A stretch of DNA of 64,000 nucleotides, taken from Anaerolineaceae bacterium (GTDB taxonomy: Bacteria; Chloroflexota; Anaerolineae; Anaerolineales; Anaerolineaceae). The translations under genes were made by a program, and so were the position numbers. The stretch's first letter is position 1, and each line of letters begins with the position of its first letter. Under the pieces are notes generated by a model. That model was not told the DNA's origin and searched no databases. It saw nothing but the letters and a program-made list of their open reading frames with translations. The DNA lies in NCBI GenBank assembly GCA_003563055.1, contig PWSY01000036.1, forward strand, positions 1 through 64,000, read 5' to 3'. This document shows positions 41,157 through 49,821 of the stretch, piece by piece.

Positions 41157-43052
41157 TCAAGATTCCTGAAATTCTACAGTTGGTACCCTGGCCATAAGGC
41201 TGGATTTCCAGTCGAGGTCAGGTTTAATTGATAGGGCTTCTGCGACCTTTAGAAGCGCTTCTTGTGATGTCAGGATACCCTCAGGTGCATTCAGGGCCTT
41301 GGTAGCCTTCTGGAGTCGGCCATCCATGCTCAGGTAGGTGCCATCCTGTTCTGCCCACATGGTCACAGGTAAAACGACATCCGCATTACCGGTTATTTGA
41401 GAGCTGTAAGCTGCCTGGACGACCACAAAGGGGATTTCTTCCAGTGTCTTGGTGATCTTTTGCGATGGATTTTCATCACCTAATAAAATGTAGGCAGATT
41501 TTTGACCATTGGGTTTGAATGGTTTTTCCAGACCAAGTTGAGCAGCTGCCATGCTGTTGGCATTTTCTTTGACCCCGATTAAGGCGACATTAAGGGCTTC
41601 AGCAAGTTTGAGTAAGGTTTCTAAAGCTATCTCGTCGGCATTCGCTGCAAAAGTTTTTCCATAAACGATGCAGGGTTTCTTTGAAGCTTTTAGCATTTTT
41701 GCGACATCGATTAACTCAGGAGCACCTGTTTCATTTTCAACGGCATCCAGCAAACCAACCAAAAAGTTTGACTCATCACCTGCATTGAGTGAGAGTGTTG
41801 TCTTGGTGTTTTCAGCCAATCTATTGTTCTTGCTGTCGGCAACGATTAGTTTTGTTCCTTGAACGAGTTGCCTTTTGACAAAAAAGCCGGCCACCTGGTG
41901 TTCGTCGACCAGATCAAGTTCAAGAGAGAGAACAAGGTCTGTTTCTTTAAGAGCATCCAGGTTTGCTTCAAATGGCTTACCTAATTTATCTGCCATCCTT
42001 GCCAATGAAGCGGTGGCATAGCCTTCTTCCATGCTGGTGACCAATTCGGCTTGCAGCTCATCTGAGAAGATGGACTTGAAAAGAGCGAGGTCTTCAACGG
42101 GTAGACGGGTTGATGCTAAAGCAGCCAGTCCTTTTGCATCCTTAAAGCCATCAGCAATAGCTTTCAGTGCTTCATCCCAGGTAGCGGCTTTTAAATTACC
42201 ATCCTTGCGCACCAGGGGTGTTAGTAAACGTGGACGGTCGTCTTCTAATGGTATAAAACGGCCTTGATCACACAGTAAACCGTGGAAAAGATTATCTTCC
42301 CATTCACCTTCAATTCTCACAAGGCGATTGTCGCGTGTGAGCACATTGCGCTGGCAGCCCACGGAACATTCTACACATACGCCAGGATGATGGTCCACTT
42401 CGGTTTCCTTGCCCTGGTAGGCACTTTGTCGATCAATTAAGGCGCCAGTGGGGCAGATTTGGACACACACACCGCAGGAGATGCAGGAGCTTTCACCTAA
42501 GGGGACGTTATAATCTGCCACGAGAAGGCTGTTAGCGCCACGTTCTTCAAAACCAAGGGTGTGGTTGCCAACCAGCTCACTGCAAGCACGAGAGCATCGC
42601 CGACAAAGTATGCAGCGATTGTTATCGAGAATGATAAATGGATGTGATGCATCAACCTCAAAGGGCTGCCAGTTTGGCTGCAGTTCCCAGTGGGTCATAT
42701 GTTCATCATATGCCCGATTTTGTAGTTCGCAATCACCATCAGCTACGGGGCAATACATGCAAAAATGATTCCGTTCGCTAAAGATTAAGGTTAAGACGAA
42801 CTTTCTAGCATTCAGTACCTTTTCCGTGTGGGTATTAACCACCATGCCTTCGGCTGCAGGCAATGTGCATGAGGGTTGCAATGTGCGTGAGCCTTCAACA
42901 TCCACCATGCAAAGTCGACAGCCGCCGTAGGGTGTCAGTTTAGGATGGTGGCATAGTGTTGGCACAAACAGACCAGCTGCTTCTGCAGCCTCTAGAACCG
43001 TCGTTCCTTCCTGTACTTCGATGGTTTTTCCGTCAATTGTGAGTTTTATCAT
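41157..43052 (-). CDS. NuoG/HoxU/HydA-like Fe-S subunit with partial molybdopterin-oxidoreductase-like C-terminal domain
   Basis: [2Fe-2S] 'CHHPKLTPYGGCRLC', His-Cys cluster 'HFCMYCPVADGDC', 'CILCRRCSRAC', 'CISCGVCVQICPTGAL', 'GVCVECSVGCQRNVL'; no H-cluster motifs. Confidence 0.88.
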   Translation of the reverse strand: MIKLTIDGKTIEVQEGTTVLEAAEAAGLFVPTLCHHPKLTPYGGCRLCMVDVEGSRTLQPSCTLPAAEGMVVNTHTEKVLNARKFVLTLIFSERNHFCMYCPVADGDCELQNRAYDEHMTHWELQPNWQPFEVDASHPFIILDNNRCILCRRCSRACSELVGNHTLGFEERGANSLLVADYNVPLGESSCISCGVCVQICPTGALIDRQSAYQGKETEVDHHPGVCVECSVGCQRNVLTRDNRLVRIEGEWEDNLFHGLLCDQGRFIPLEDDRPRLLTPLVRKDGNLKAATWDEALKAIADGFKDAKGLAALASTRLPVEDLALFKSIFSDELQAELVTSMEEGYATASLARMADKLGKPFEANLDALKETDLVLSLELDLVDEHQVAGFFVKRQLVQGTKLIVADSKNNRLAENTKTTLSLNAGDESNFLVGLLDAVENETGAPELIDVAKMLKASKKPCIVYGKTFAANADEIALETLLKLAEALNVALIGVKENANSMAAAQLGLEKPFKPNGQKSAYILLGDENPSQKITKTLEEIPFVVVQAAYSSQITGNADVVLPVTMWAEQDGTYLSMDGRLQKATKALNAPEGILTSQEALLKVAEALSIKPDLDWKSSLMARVPTVEFQES

Positions 43053-43078
43053 GTTAGTGACACTCCGTAATTTCTAAT

Positions 43079-44725
43079 TCAGTCAATCTGATGTTCCCAG
43101 TTGCCGCTCATCGGGCAAACGCCAGCTGGACAAACTTTTAGTTTAATATGGGCTTCAACCTCCGCCTGGAAGTGTGCCAAAATATCCTTTAGGGGGGAAC
43201 CAGCTGTCTGACCGAGACCGCAATTGGATAACTCAAATAGTTGGTTGCTTAGCATTTGTAAATCCACCAAGTCTTGCAGGTTTCCGACGCCTTCGGCAAT
43301 TCTTGAAAGGACATCAAAGGCACGTTTATTTCCGATCCGGCATGGGTTACACTTCCCACAGCTTTCAAATCGGAAGAAGTTTAACAACACCTTAGCCAGG
43401 TCAACGACACAGACGTCCTGATTGCCGATTAATAAGGCACCAGAGCCCAATGATACCCCTGCTTTATTATAAGAGTCGAAGTCCATCGGCGTGTCTTGCA
43501 GGCTGGCAGGGATGATCGAACCGCTTGAGCCACCGGTTTGGGCGACTTTAAAAGTGCCCCCATCTTTCATGCCCTTAGCATAAATTGAAATCACCTCACG
43601 AAGCGTGATCCCCATCGGCACCTCAATCAAGCCGGTCACATTCACATTCCCAAGTATGGTGTAAACTTTTGTGCCGGGACTTGAGGGGGTCCCAATTGAT
43701 TTATACCATTCGGGACCATTACGGATAATGGCCGGGATGTTTGCCAGTGTTTCAACGTTGTTTACAACAGTAGGTTTTTGCCACAGACCTGCAGTGGTTG
43801 GATAAGGTGGGCGTGCACGCGGTTCACCACGATTACCTTCGATCGATTCGATTAATGCGGTCTCTTCACCGCATATGTAGGCTCCCGCGCCTGCATGAAT
43901 ATGAATATTAAAAGCGAAACCTGTCCCAAAAATGTTGTCACCGAGTAAACCGTATTCCTGTGCTTGCTCAATGGCTTTTTGCATTCGGGTGATTGCAAGT
44001 CCATATTCACCGCGTATATAAACAAATCCCTCATCTGCACCCACGGCATAAGCGGCAATCGTCATTGCTTCGATGATGGCGTGGGGGTCACCTTCAAGGA
44101 CAAGCCTGTCTTTAAAGGTGCCTGGTTCGCTTTCATCGGCGTTACAAATGACGTATTTTTTATCTCTTTTTTCACCAGCAACAAACTGCCATTTTAATCC
44201 TGTGGGGAACCCCGCACCGCCACGGCCCTGTAAACCGGATTCTTTGATGACCGTATAGGTTTCTTTCGGTGTCATCTCTTTAAGCACTTTACCAAGGGCT
44301 TCATAGCCCTCGTTGATGATGTAATCATCAATAATTTCAGGGTCAATCAATCCTACGTTTTTCAGTACGATGCGATTTTCGGCTGGCAGCGTTCCTTTGC
44401 GGGCGGTTAGCCAGGCAATCCGACCAGAAAGGTCATAGGGTGAGATCTGCTTTTCTTCAACCACTCGCCCTTTGTAAAGATGTTCTTCTACAATATGGGG
44501 GATATCCTCCGGTGTTACGGATCCATAAATAACTGCATCTGGATAAACCAGGACAAGTGGATTTTGGCTCTTTTTGCTGACATCACTAATCATGGAGAGA
44601 GAAATCTCTTCTTCCAATCCATGTGCCAGGATTTGTTTCTGAAGTGTGCTGAACACTTCCAACGCGCCATGATCCATACTTTCAGGGTCGCTTGATACCA
44701 GTATCATTGAACGAATTGCTTTCAT
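43079..44725 (-). CDS. NuoF-like diaphorase subunit (second copy)
   Basis: 'GRGGAGFPTGLKWQF', 'CNADESEPGTFKDR', 'ESCGKCNPCRIGNKR'; lacks a C-terminal 2x[4Fe-4S] domain. Confidence 0.9.
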   Translation of the reverse strand: MKAIRSMILVSSDPESMDHGALEVFSTLQKQILAHGLEEEISLSMISDVSKKSQNPLVLVYPDAVIYGSVTPEDIPHIVEEHLYKGRVVEEKQISPYDLSGRIAWLTARKGTLPAENRIVLKNVGLIDPEIIDDYIINEGYEALGKVLKEMTPKETYTVIKESGLQGRGGAGFPTGLKWQFVAGEKRDKKYVICNADESEPGTFKDRLVLEGDPHAIIEAMTIAAYAVGADEGFVYIRGEYGLAITRMQKAIEQAQEYGLLGDNIFGTGFAFNIHIHAGAGAYICGEETALIESIEGNRGEPRARPPYPTTAGLWQKPTVVNNVETLANIPAIIRNGPEWYKSIGTPSSPGTKVYTILGNVNVTGLIEVPMGITLREVISIYAKGMKDGGTFKVAQTGGSSGSIIPASLQDTPMDFDSYNKAGVSLGSGALLIGNQDVCVVDLAKVLLNFFRFESCGKCNPCRIGNKRAFDVLSRIAEGVGNLQDLVDLQMLSNQLFELSNCGLGQTAGSPLKDILAHFQAEVEAHIKLKVCPAGVCPMSGNWEHQID

Positions 44726-44735
44726 GAGGCGCCTC

Positions 44736-45215
44736 CTAATTATATTGGCTGAGGATACCTGGCACCTGTTCAGGTGTCACGTTACCATAGATGTTATTAT
44801 CAACAATCATCACGGGTCCAACCCCGCAAACACCAAGGCAGCTGGTGGTGAGTAGCGTCCACTTTTCATCATCACTGGTTTCGCCTTTTTCAAGGCCCAA
44901 TTCCTGTTTGAGTTTCTCCCAAACCAAACGACCTCCCGCCACATGGCAAGGCGCACTTTCGCAAAACTGGATGACGTGTTCTCCACGTGGTTCTGTTGAT
45001 AGCATCCGGTAGAAGGTGGCCACAGAGTAAATGTGGCTGCCAGGGATGTTCATTCGCTCGCTTAGTTCCTTGATAGCTTCATCTGAAATGTAGCCAAATT
45101 GACCATTAATATCTTGGAGAATGGGTATGAGTTCTGATTTTTCACGCCCTTTCTCTTCGACAAGCGCTCGCACAATATTGCGAACGTTTTGTCCATTTTT
45201 GACTAAAACTGACAT
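44736..45215 (-). CDS. NuoE-like [2Fe-2S] subunit (second copy)
   Basis: 'FCESAPCHVAGG' and 'TTSCLGVCGVGP' ligands intact; SD AGGAGG before the Met at 45215 (track ORF extends to 45293). Confidence 0.9.
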   Translation of the reverse strand: MSVLVKNGQNVRNIVRALVEEKGREKSELIPILQDINGQFGYISDEAIKELSERMNIPGSHIYSVATFYRMLSTEPRGEHVIQFCESAPCHVAGGRLVWEKLKQELGLEKGETSDDEKWTLLTTSCLGVCGVGPVMIVDNNIYGNVTPEQVPGILSQYN

Positions 45216-45252
45216 GTTCATCCTCCTCTGTTTGGTCGATAGCTTTAATGGC

Positions 45253-47040
45253 TTACTTGATCTCAATGGCATCATAAGGACAGATTTGTTCACAGATGCC
45301 GCATTTGATACAAATATCCGGATCGATTACGTGTGTTTGGCGACGTTCACCAAAAATGGCGTCAACCGGGCAGTTACGGGCACAAAGCGTGCATCCCGTG
45401 CATGGGCCGTCAATGATTTCGAAGCGGATTAATGGCTTACAAATCTTGGCAGGACAACGTTTTTCTAAGATGTGTACTTCGTACTCGTCTAAAAAATGGT
45501 CCAATGTGCTTTTTACAGGGTTTGGCGCGCCCTTGCCCAAACCGCACAAGCTGTTCTCATTGATCTGTTCGCAAAGCAACCTCAATGTAACGATATCTTC
45601 GGGTTTACCCTTGCCTTCACAAATTCGGGTGAGGATTTCTAATATCCGGCGAGTACCAATTCTGCAGGGGGTGCATTTTCCGCAGCTTTCTTCCTGGGTA
45701 AACTCCATGAAAAACCTGGCTATATCAACCATACAGGTGTCTTCATCCATTACCACCAAGCCGCCTGAACCAAGGATTGAACCAGCTTGTTCCAGGGCCT
45801 CATAATCCATTGGTAAATGGAGGAATTCCTCGGGTAAACAGCCACCCATTGGGCCGCCAGTTTGGACAGCTTTAAATTTCTTATCTTCCTTGATCCCACC
45901 CCCAACATCATAGATAATCTCTCGCAGTGTAATACCAAAGGGGACTTCGATCAACCCGGTATTTTTTACATCTCCAGCCATGGAAAAAGTTTTTGTACCG
46001 GTACTTTTCTCATGACCGATATTAGCAAACCACATGGCACCATTGAGTATGATTTGAGGAACGATTGCAAAGGTTTCAACATTATTGATGTTGGATGGAT
46101 TATGCCACAGGCCCTTTTGTGCCGGGAAAGGCGGGCGAGGACGGGGTTCGCCACGTTTACCCTCTATAGATGCCATTAAGGCGGTTTCTTCGCCACAGAC
46201 AAAAGCACCTGCACCCATTCTAACATCTAGGTCAAAGGAAAAGTCACTGCCAAGGATGTTGTCACCCAATAAGCCAAAGCTTCTCGCCTGATCAATCGCT
46301 ATCCGCATTGTTCTTACTGCAATGGGATATTCTGCCCTGACGTAAATATATCCCTGGCTTGCCCCGGCTGCATACGCGGCTATGATCATTCCTTCCACAA
46401 CGGAATGAGGGTCTCCCTCTTGAACGCTTCGGTTAGCAAAAGCGCCCGGGTCGCCTTCATCCGCGTTGCAAATCATATATTTTTGATCACCCTCCGCGTC
46501 ACGGATAAATCTCCATTTTAATCCAGTTGGGAAACCGGCTCCGCCTCGACCCCGCAGACCAGATTCAAGGACTTCTTGAATTGTTTCTTCAGGAGTCATT
46601 TCGGTCAACACCTTGCCGAGTGCCATATATCCATCGCGAGCAATGTATTCTTCGATATTGAGCGGATCAATTTCACCTACATTTTTCAGGACGATCCGCA
46701 TCTCTTTTGCTTGCGGTGCTGACAGCTCTTTGTCAGCGATTTCTTTGGCCTCCCGAGTGTATTGTGCCGCAATACGTCCTTTGAGGAAGTGTTCTTCTAC
46801 CAGAAAAGGGACATCTTCCAATGATAGATTGGTGTAATGAACACCTTCAGGGTATACCATCAGATCAGGGCCCTCAGATTCGGGATCACCAATACGTGAT
46901 GTTTCAAGCACCTGAACTTCATCGATCAGGCCTTGTTTAACCAGTTCATCATGAAGGGCGTCAATCAGCTCGTACGCGCCTTTATCGATACAAATAGGAT
47001 CTATTGAAACAAGGACATGTGAACGAAAATATGCCATCAA
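45253..47040 (-). CDS. NuoF/HydB-like subunit with C-terminal 2x[4Fe-4S]
   Basis: 'GRGGAGFPTGLKWRF', 'CNADEGDPGAFANR', 'ESCGKCTPCRIGTRR', C-terminal 'CTGCTLCARNCPVDAI...CIKCGICEQICPYDAI'. Confidence 0.92.
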   Translation of the reverse strand: MMAYFRSHVLVSIDPICIDKGAYELIDALHDELVKQGLIDEVQVLETSRIGDPESEGPDLMVYPEGVHYTNLSLEDVPFLVEEHFLKGRIAAQYTREAKEIADKELSAPQAKEMRIVLKNVGEIDPLNIEEYIARDGYMALGKVLTEMTPEETIQEVLESGLRGRGGAGFPTGLKWRFIRDAEGDQKYMICNADEGDPGAFANRSVQEGDPHSVVEGMIIAAYAAGASQGYIYVRAEYPIAVRTMRIAIDQARSFGLLGDNILGSDFSFDLDVRMGAGAFVCGEETALMASIEGKRGEPRPRPPFPAQKGLWHNPSNINNVETFAIVPQIILNGAMWFANIGHEKSTGTKTFSMAGDVKNTGLIEVPFGITLREIIYDVGGGIKEDKKFKAVQTGGPMGGCLPEEFLHLPMDYEALEQAGSILGSGGLVVMDEDTCMVDIARFFMEFTQEESCGKCTPCRIGTRRILEILTRICEGKGKPEDIVTLRLLCEQINENSLCGLGKGAPNPVKSTLDHFLDEYEVHILEKRCPAKICKPLIRFEIIDGPCTGCTLCARNCPVDAIFGERRQTHVIDPDICIKCGICEQICPYDAIEIK

Positions 47041-47071
47041 TTACCTTCCAGAATTATGGTTATTCTGAATT

Positions 47072-47440
47072 TCAGCCTTTGATTTGATATTCGGAAATAA
47101 TTTCACCTTCAACAACGTGTTCTTTGATGATGCGTTGCGCCATTTCAGGATTGACTTTCCCGTAAGACACTTTATCTTTACCAGAGACAGCAACCTGTAC
47201 AATTGGTTCATATGAATCCAGTCCAATGTTACCCGTTTGTCGCACGATGATGTCACTTAAATTCTCTTTTTCGATGGTTTCTAGAATTGCTTTGAGAGTC
47301 TCACGAGCTCCAGCCGCAATTCCAACAGTGCCCATGCCGACAATCACTTCGGTTTTTCCGGATGATTCTTTTATCTGCTGCTTTTTGAGTGCTTCCTCTC
47401 GAATTTTTTTGAGATCATCTAAAGATTTTATGGTGGACAT
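47072..47440 (-). CDS. Thioredoxin-like ferredoxin-family protein lacking the usual cysteines
   Basis: 'VGMGTVGIAAGARETLKAI' and 'RQTGNIGLDSYEPIVQVAV' match the family pattern with Cys positions replaced. Confidence 0.8.
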   Translation of the reverse strand: MSTIKSLDDLKKIREEALKKQQIKESSGKTEVIVGMGTVGIAAGARETLKAILETIEKENLSDIIVRQTGNIGLDSYEPIVQVAVSGKDKVSYGKVNPEMAQRIIKEHVVEGEIISEYQIKG

Positions 47441-47457
47441 ATTCAGCTCCTGTTAGT

Positions 47458-48030
47458 TTATTTTCCTGTTTCAACTTTTGCCAAAGCTTGTTGACGGACG
47501 TTTTTAATTCCTTCTTCGAGTACCTCCCGGATGTACTTCATAACAGATGGTTCCGACAGAGGTATTCCTTCAAGGATCTGTTTGATTGGTTCATCATCAA
47601 AGACAAACCCGTGCTCATTGATCTGATAATCAAAAAACCAATGAACTTCAGGTGTACCAATGATCAGTGATAATAGAGTGCTGGCGAGATCGCCCAGAGG
47701 CATGCGGTCGATGTGGCTGTGTTTGAAGCTAGCACTGACTTTTGTGCCCATCCCGATTTCGGATTCGATGCAAAAAGAACCTTCACATGCTTCAGCAGTT
47801 GCTTTAAAGAATGGGATCCCAAGACCAACTTTCCGAGTTGTGCGTGAGGTAATAAATGGATCAGTAATATTTGCTACTGTTTTTGGATCCATTCCTTTCC
47901 CATTATCCTCAATAGTGATCTTTAGCGTATCTGAAATCAGATCTTCAATCACAGCGATCCTGATTTTGCTGGATCCGGCTGAAATACTGTTCTCAGCGAT
48001 GTCGAGGATGTGAAGTGCCAGTTCTCGCAA
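47458..48030 (-). CDS. GHKL/HATPase_c ATP-binding protein associated with hydrogenase operons
   Basis: 'HILDIAENSISAGSSKI', 'EDNGKGMDPKTV', 'RKVGLGIPFFKATAEACEG'. Confidence 0.82.
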   Translation of the reverse strand: MRELALHILDIAENSISAGSSKIRIAVIEDLISDTLKITIEDNGKGMDPKTVANITDPFITSRTTRKVGLGIPFFKATAEACEGSFCIESEIGMGTKVSASFKHSHIDRMPLGDLASTLLSLIIGTPEVHWFFDYQINEHGFVFDDEPIKQILEGIPLSEPSVMKYIREVLEEGIKNVRQQALAKVETGK

Positions 48031-48031
48031 G

Positions 48032-48616
48032 TTACGCTTCCTTAGATTTAAGATCTTGGACGGTCTTTGGGAAACGGTTGGGTTTCACTCGACCCTGAAC
48101 TTCTTCATCAACAACTATAACAGGTGCTTGACTGCAAACACCAACACAACGACATAACTCCAGTGTAATCAAACCGTCTTCTGTGGTCTCGCCTGGTTCG
48201 ATTTCAAGAATCTGTTTGGCTTTTTCAATAATCTGGTCAACACCACTGACATAGCAAGCCGTACCCACACAAAACTTGATCGTGTGTTTACCGCGCGGAA
48301 TGGTGGTAAAGAATGAGTAGAATGACACCACCCCATGTACCCGACTGACGGGCTCACCTAATTGGTTGGCAACATAGACCTGCATGGCAGGCGATATGAA
48401 ACCAATCGCTTCCTGTAAACGATTGAGCACCACCATCGTTGCCCCTGGTATATCTTTGTTTTCATCAAGAATTTGGTCAATGATAACTCGTTGCTCAACA
48501 TCATTGAGTGGATCTTCAGTGGATATTTTTTCGAGGGTTTTCAGTGACAAAGTGCTTTCTCCATACCACGAGTTGTGGTTTAAAGGTGTGGTGTGTACGA
48601 TTGTGAAATTAACCAC
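48032..48616 (-). CDS. NuoE/HydC-like [2Fe-2S] subunit (first copy)
   Basis: 'FCVGTACYVSG' and 'LCRCVGVCSQAP' ligands intact. Confidence 0.9.
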   Translation of the reverse strand: MVNFTIVHTTPLNHNSWYGESTLSLKTLEKISTEDPLNDVEQRVIIDQILDENKDIPGATMVVLNRLQEAIGFISPAMQVYVANQLGEPVSRVHGVVSFYSFFTTIPRGKHTIKFCVGTACYVSGVDQIIEKAKQILEIEPGETTEDGLITLELCRCVGVCSQAPVIVVDEEVQGRVKPNRFPKTVQDLKSKEA

Positions 48617-48682
48617 ATGACAGTTTATTCTGACTTGGTTATCTGGTCAATACACAAATGTCACATTTATCATAGAAAATCG

Positions 48683-49429
48683 TCAAGAATGAGATAAAAT
48701 TGAAAAATGACGCCCTTTCTGGGAGTGAAAAGCTAATTTTAGCTCTTGGATGGTAGGTTTTTCTATAAAAAATTGGTTGACACCCAGGTAGTCATCCAGA
48801 TGATGTACATCACCGCTTTGAATAAGGGGATAACCTTTTATCTGAGGAAATTTTTTTGTGGCTTCTTCAGGTGTTAAATGGCAAGAAATTTCAAGAGCAT
48901 CGATTTCTAAATCAGGAGGAACAAAACCTAAATAATTAAAGAGTCCAAAGGCTTGTCGGTTAACATGGGCTGGGATGAATACTCCCCCCAGGTCGTTAAC
49001 AGCCTGGAAGGCCTGTTCAAAGCTAAGCTGTGTGGATGTAATCAGGAGTTGCTTTTTGCGACCAAGAAATTCACCAGTATGGTCAACGATGAATTGTTCA
49101 CCAAAGAGACCGATATCATTCTTTATATTTGGCAGGTGTTGGTCTACCAGGTCCTGAAGTTTGTTCAATTGATCTATGGTATCAAACAGGCAGAGATTGT
49201 GTACTTCCTCAATGGTTTGCAGTTCCATTCCTGGTAGAACTTTAAGACCTGTACCTTCCGCTGCCTGAATGACCGACGCAGCATTTTCACTTGCGTTGTG
49301 ATCTGTAATGGCAATTAAATTGATGTCATGGTCAAGCGCGGCCTGGACGATCAGTGGAGGAATCATCTCGACACTAGCGCAAGGTGATAGGACTGTGTGT
49401 ATGTGTAATTCAGCCAGATAGGACTTCAA
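48683..49429 (-). CDS. PHP-domain phosphoesterase-like protein
   Basis: 'AELHIHTVLSPCASVEM', 'LIAITDHNASENA', 'VLPGMELQT', 'IPAHVNR', 'QSGDVHHLDD'. Confidence 0.85.
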   Translation of the reverse strand: MKSYLAELHIHTVLSPCASVEMIPPLIVQAALDHDINLIAITDHNASENAASVIQAAEGTGLKVLPGMELQTIEEVHNLCLFDTIDQLNKLQDLVDQHLPNIKNDIGLFGEQFIVDHTGEFLGRKKQLLITSTQLSFEQAFQAVNDLGGVFIPAHVNRQAFGLFNYLGFVPPDLEIDALEISCHLTPEEATKKFPQIKGYPLIQSGDVHHLDDYLGVNQFFIEKPTIQELKLAFHSQKGRHFSILSHS

Positions 49430-49448
49430 AAAATGAACTTTCCACTAC

Positions 49449-49799
49449 TTACTTTTCAACCGATCGCAACCCCAAATCCCACAGCTTGCCAACCACTTGA
49501 AAACTGGATTGTGGTGATGACAACAATCTCACATCTTTCTCATTGGCTTTTTTGATTGTATCCGGGTCAGGTTGAGCTTCTTCGGTGATGATAATTGCAG
49601 ACAGATCCAGCAAAGCCGCCACAGCGATGATGTTACTGTGTGCCATCAGGGTGATCCATACACCTCCCTGATCCGCTCCGGTCATAACACAACTGAGAAG
49701 GTCAGAACAATATCCGCTTTTTGCTTCGGTCTCAGAAAAATCGGTATGATCTGTCAATACTTTTAAACTTAAATTTTCAATTATTTCATCCAAGTACAT
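49449..49799 (-). CDS. DRTGG-like domain protein
   Basis: 'AKSGYCSDLLSCVMTGADQGGVWITLMAHSNIIAVAALLDLSAIIITEEAQPD' pattern and operon context. Confidence 0.65.
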   Translation of the reverse strand: MYLDEIIENLSLKVLTDHTDFSETEAKSGYCSDLLSCVMTGADQGGVWITLMAHSNIIAVAALLDLSAIIITEEAQPDPDTIKKANEKDVRLLSSPQSSFQVVGKLWDLGLRSVEK

Positions 49800-49821
49800 T
49801 TTTCCTCAAATCATTTTTGTT

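Noticed and set aside
41157-43052. Possible [FeFe] hydrogenase catalytic subunit (HydA)
   Set aside because: No H-cluster motifs seen; the C-terminal region is NuoG/molybdopterin-oxidoreductase-like.
41157-43052. Possible formate dehydrogenase
   Set aside because: The molybdopterin-like domain is short and lacks a recognisable (seleno)Cys active-site region; context is hydrogenase.
45296-45805. 169-aa plus-strand ORF inside the HydB-like gene
   Set aside because: Antisense shadow of the conserved Fe-S/FMN coding sequence.
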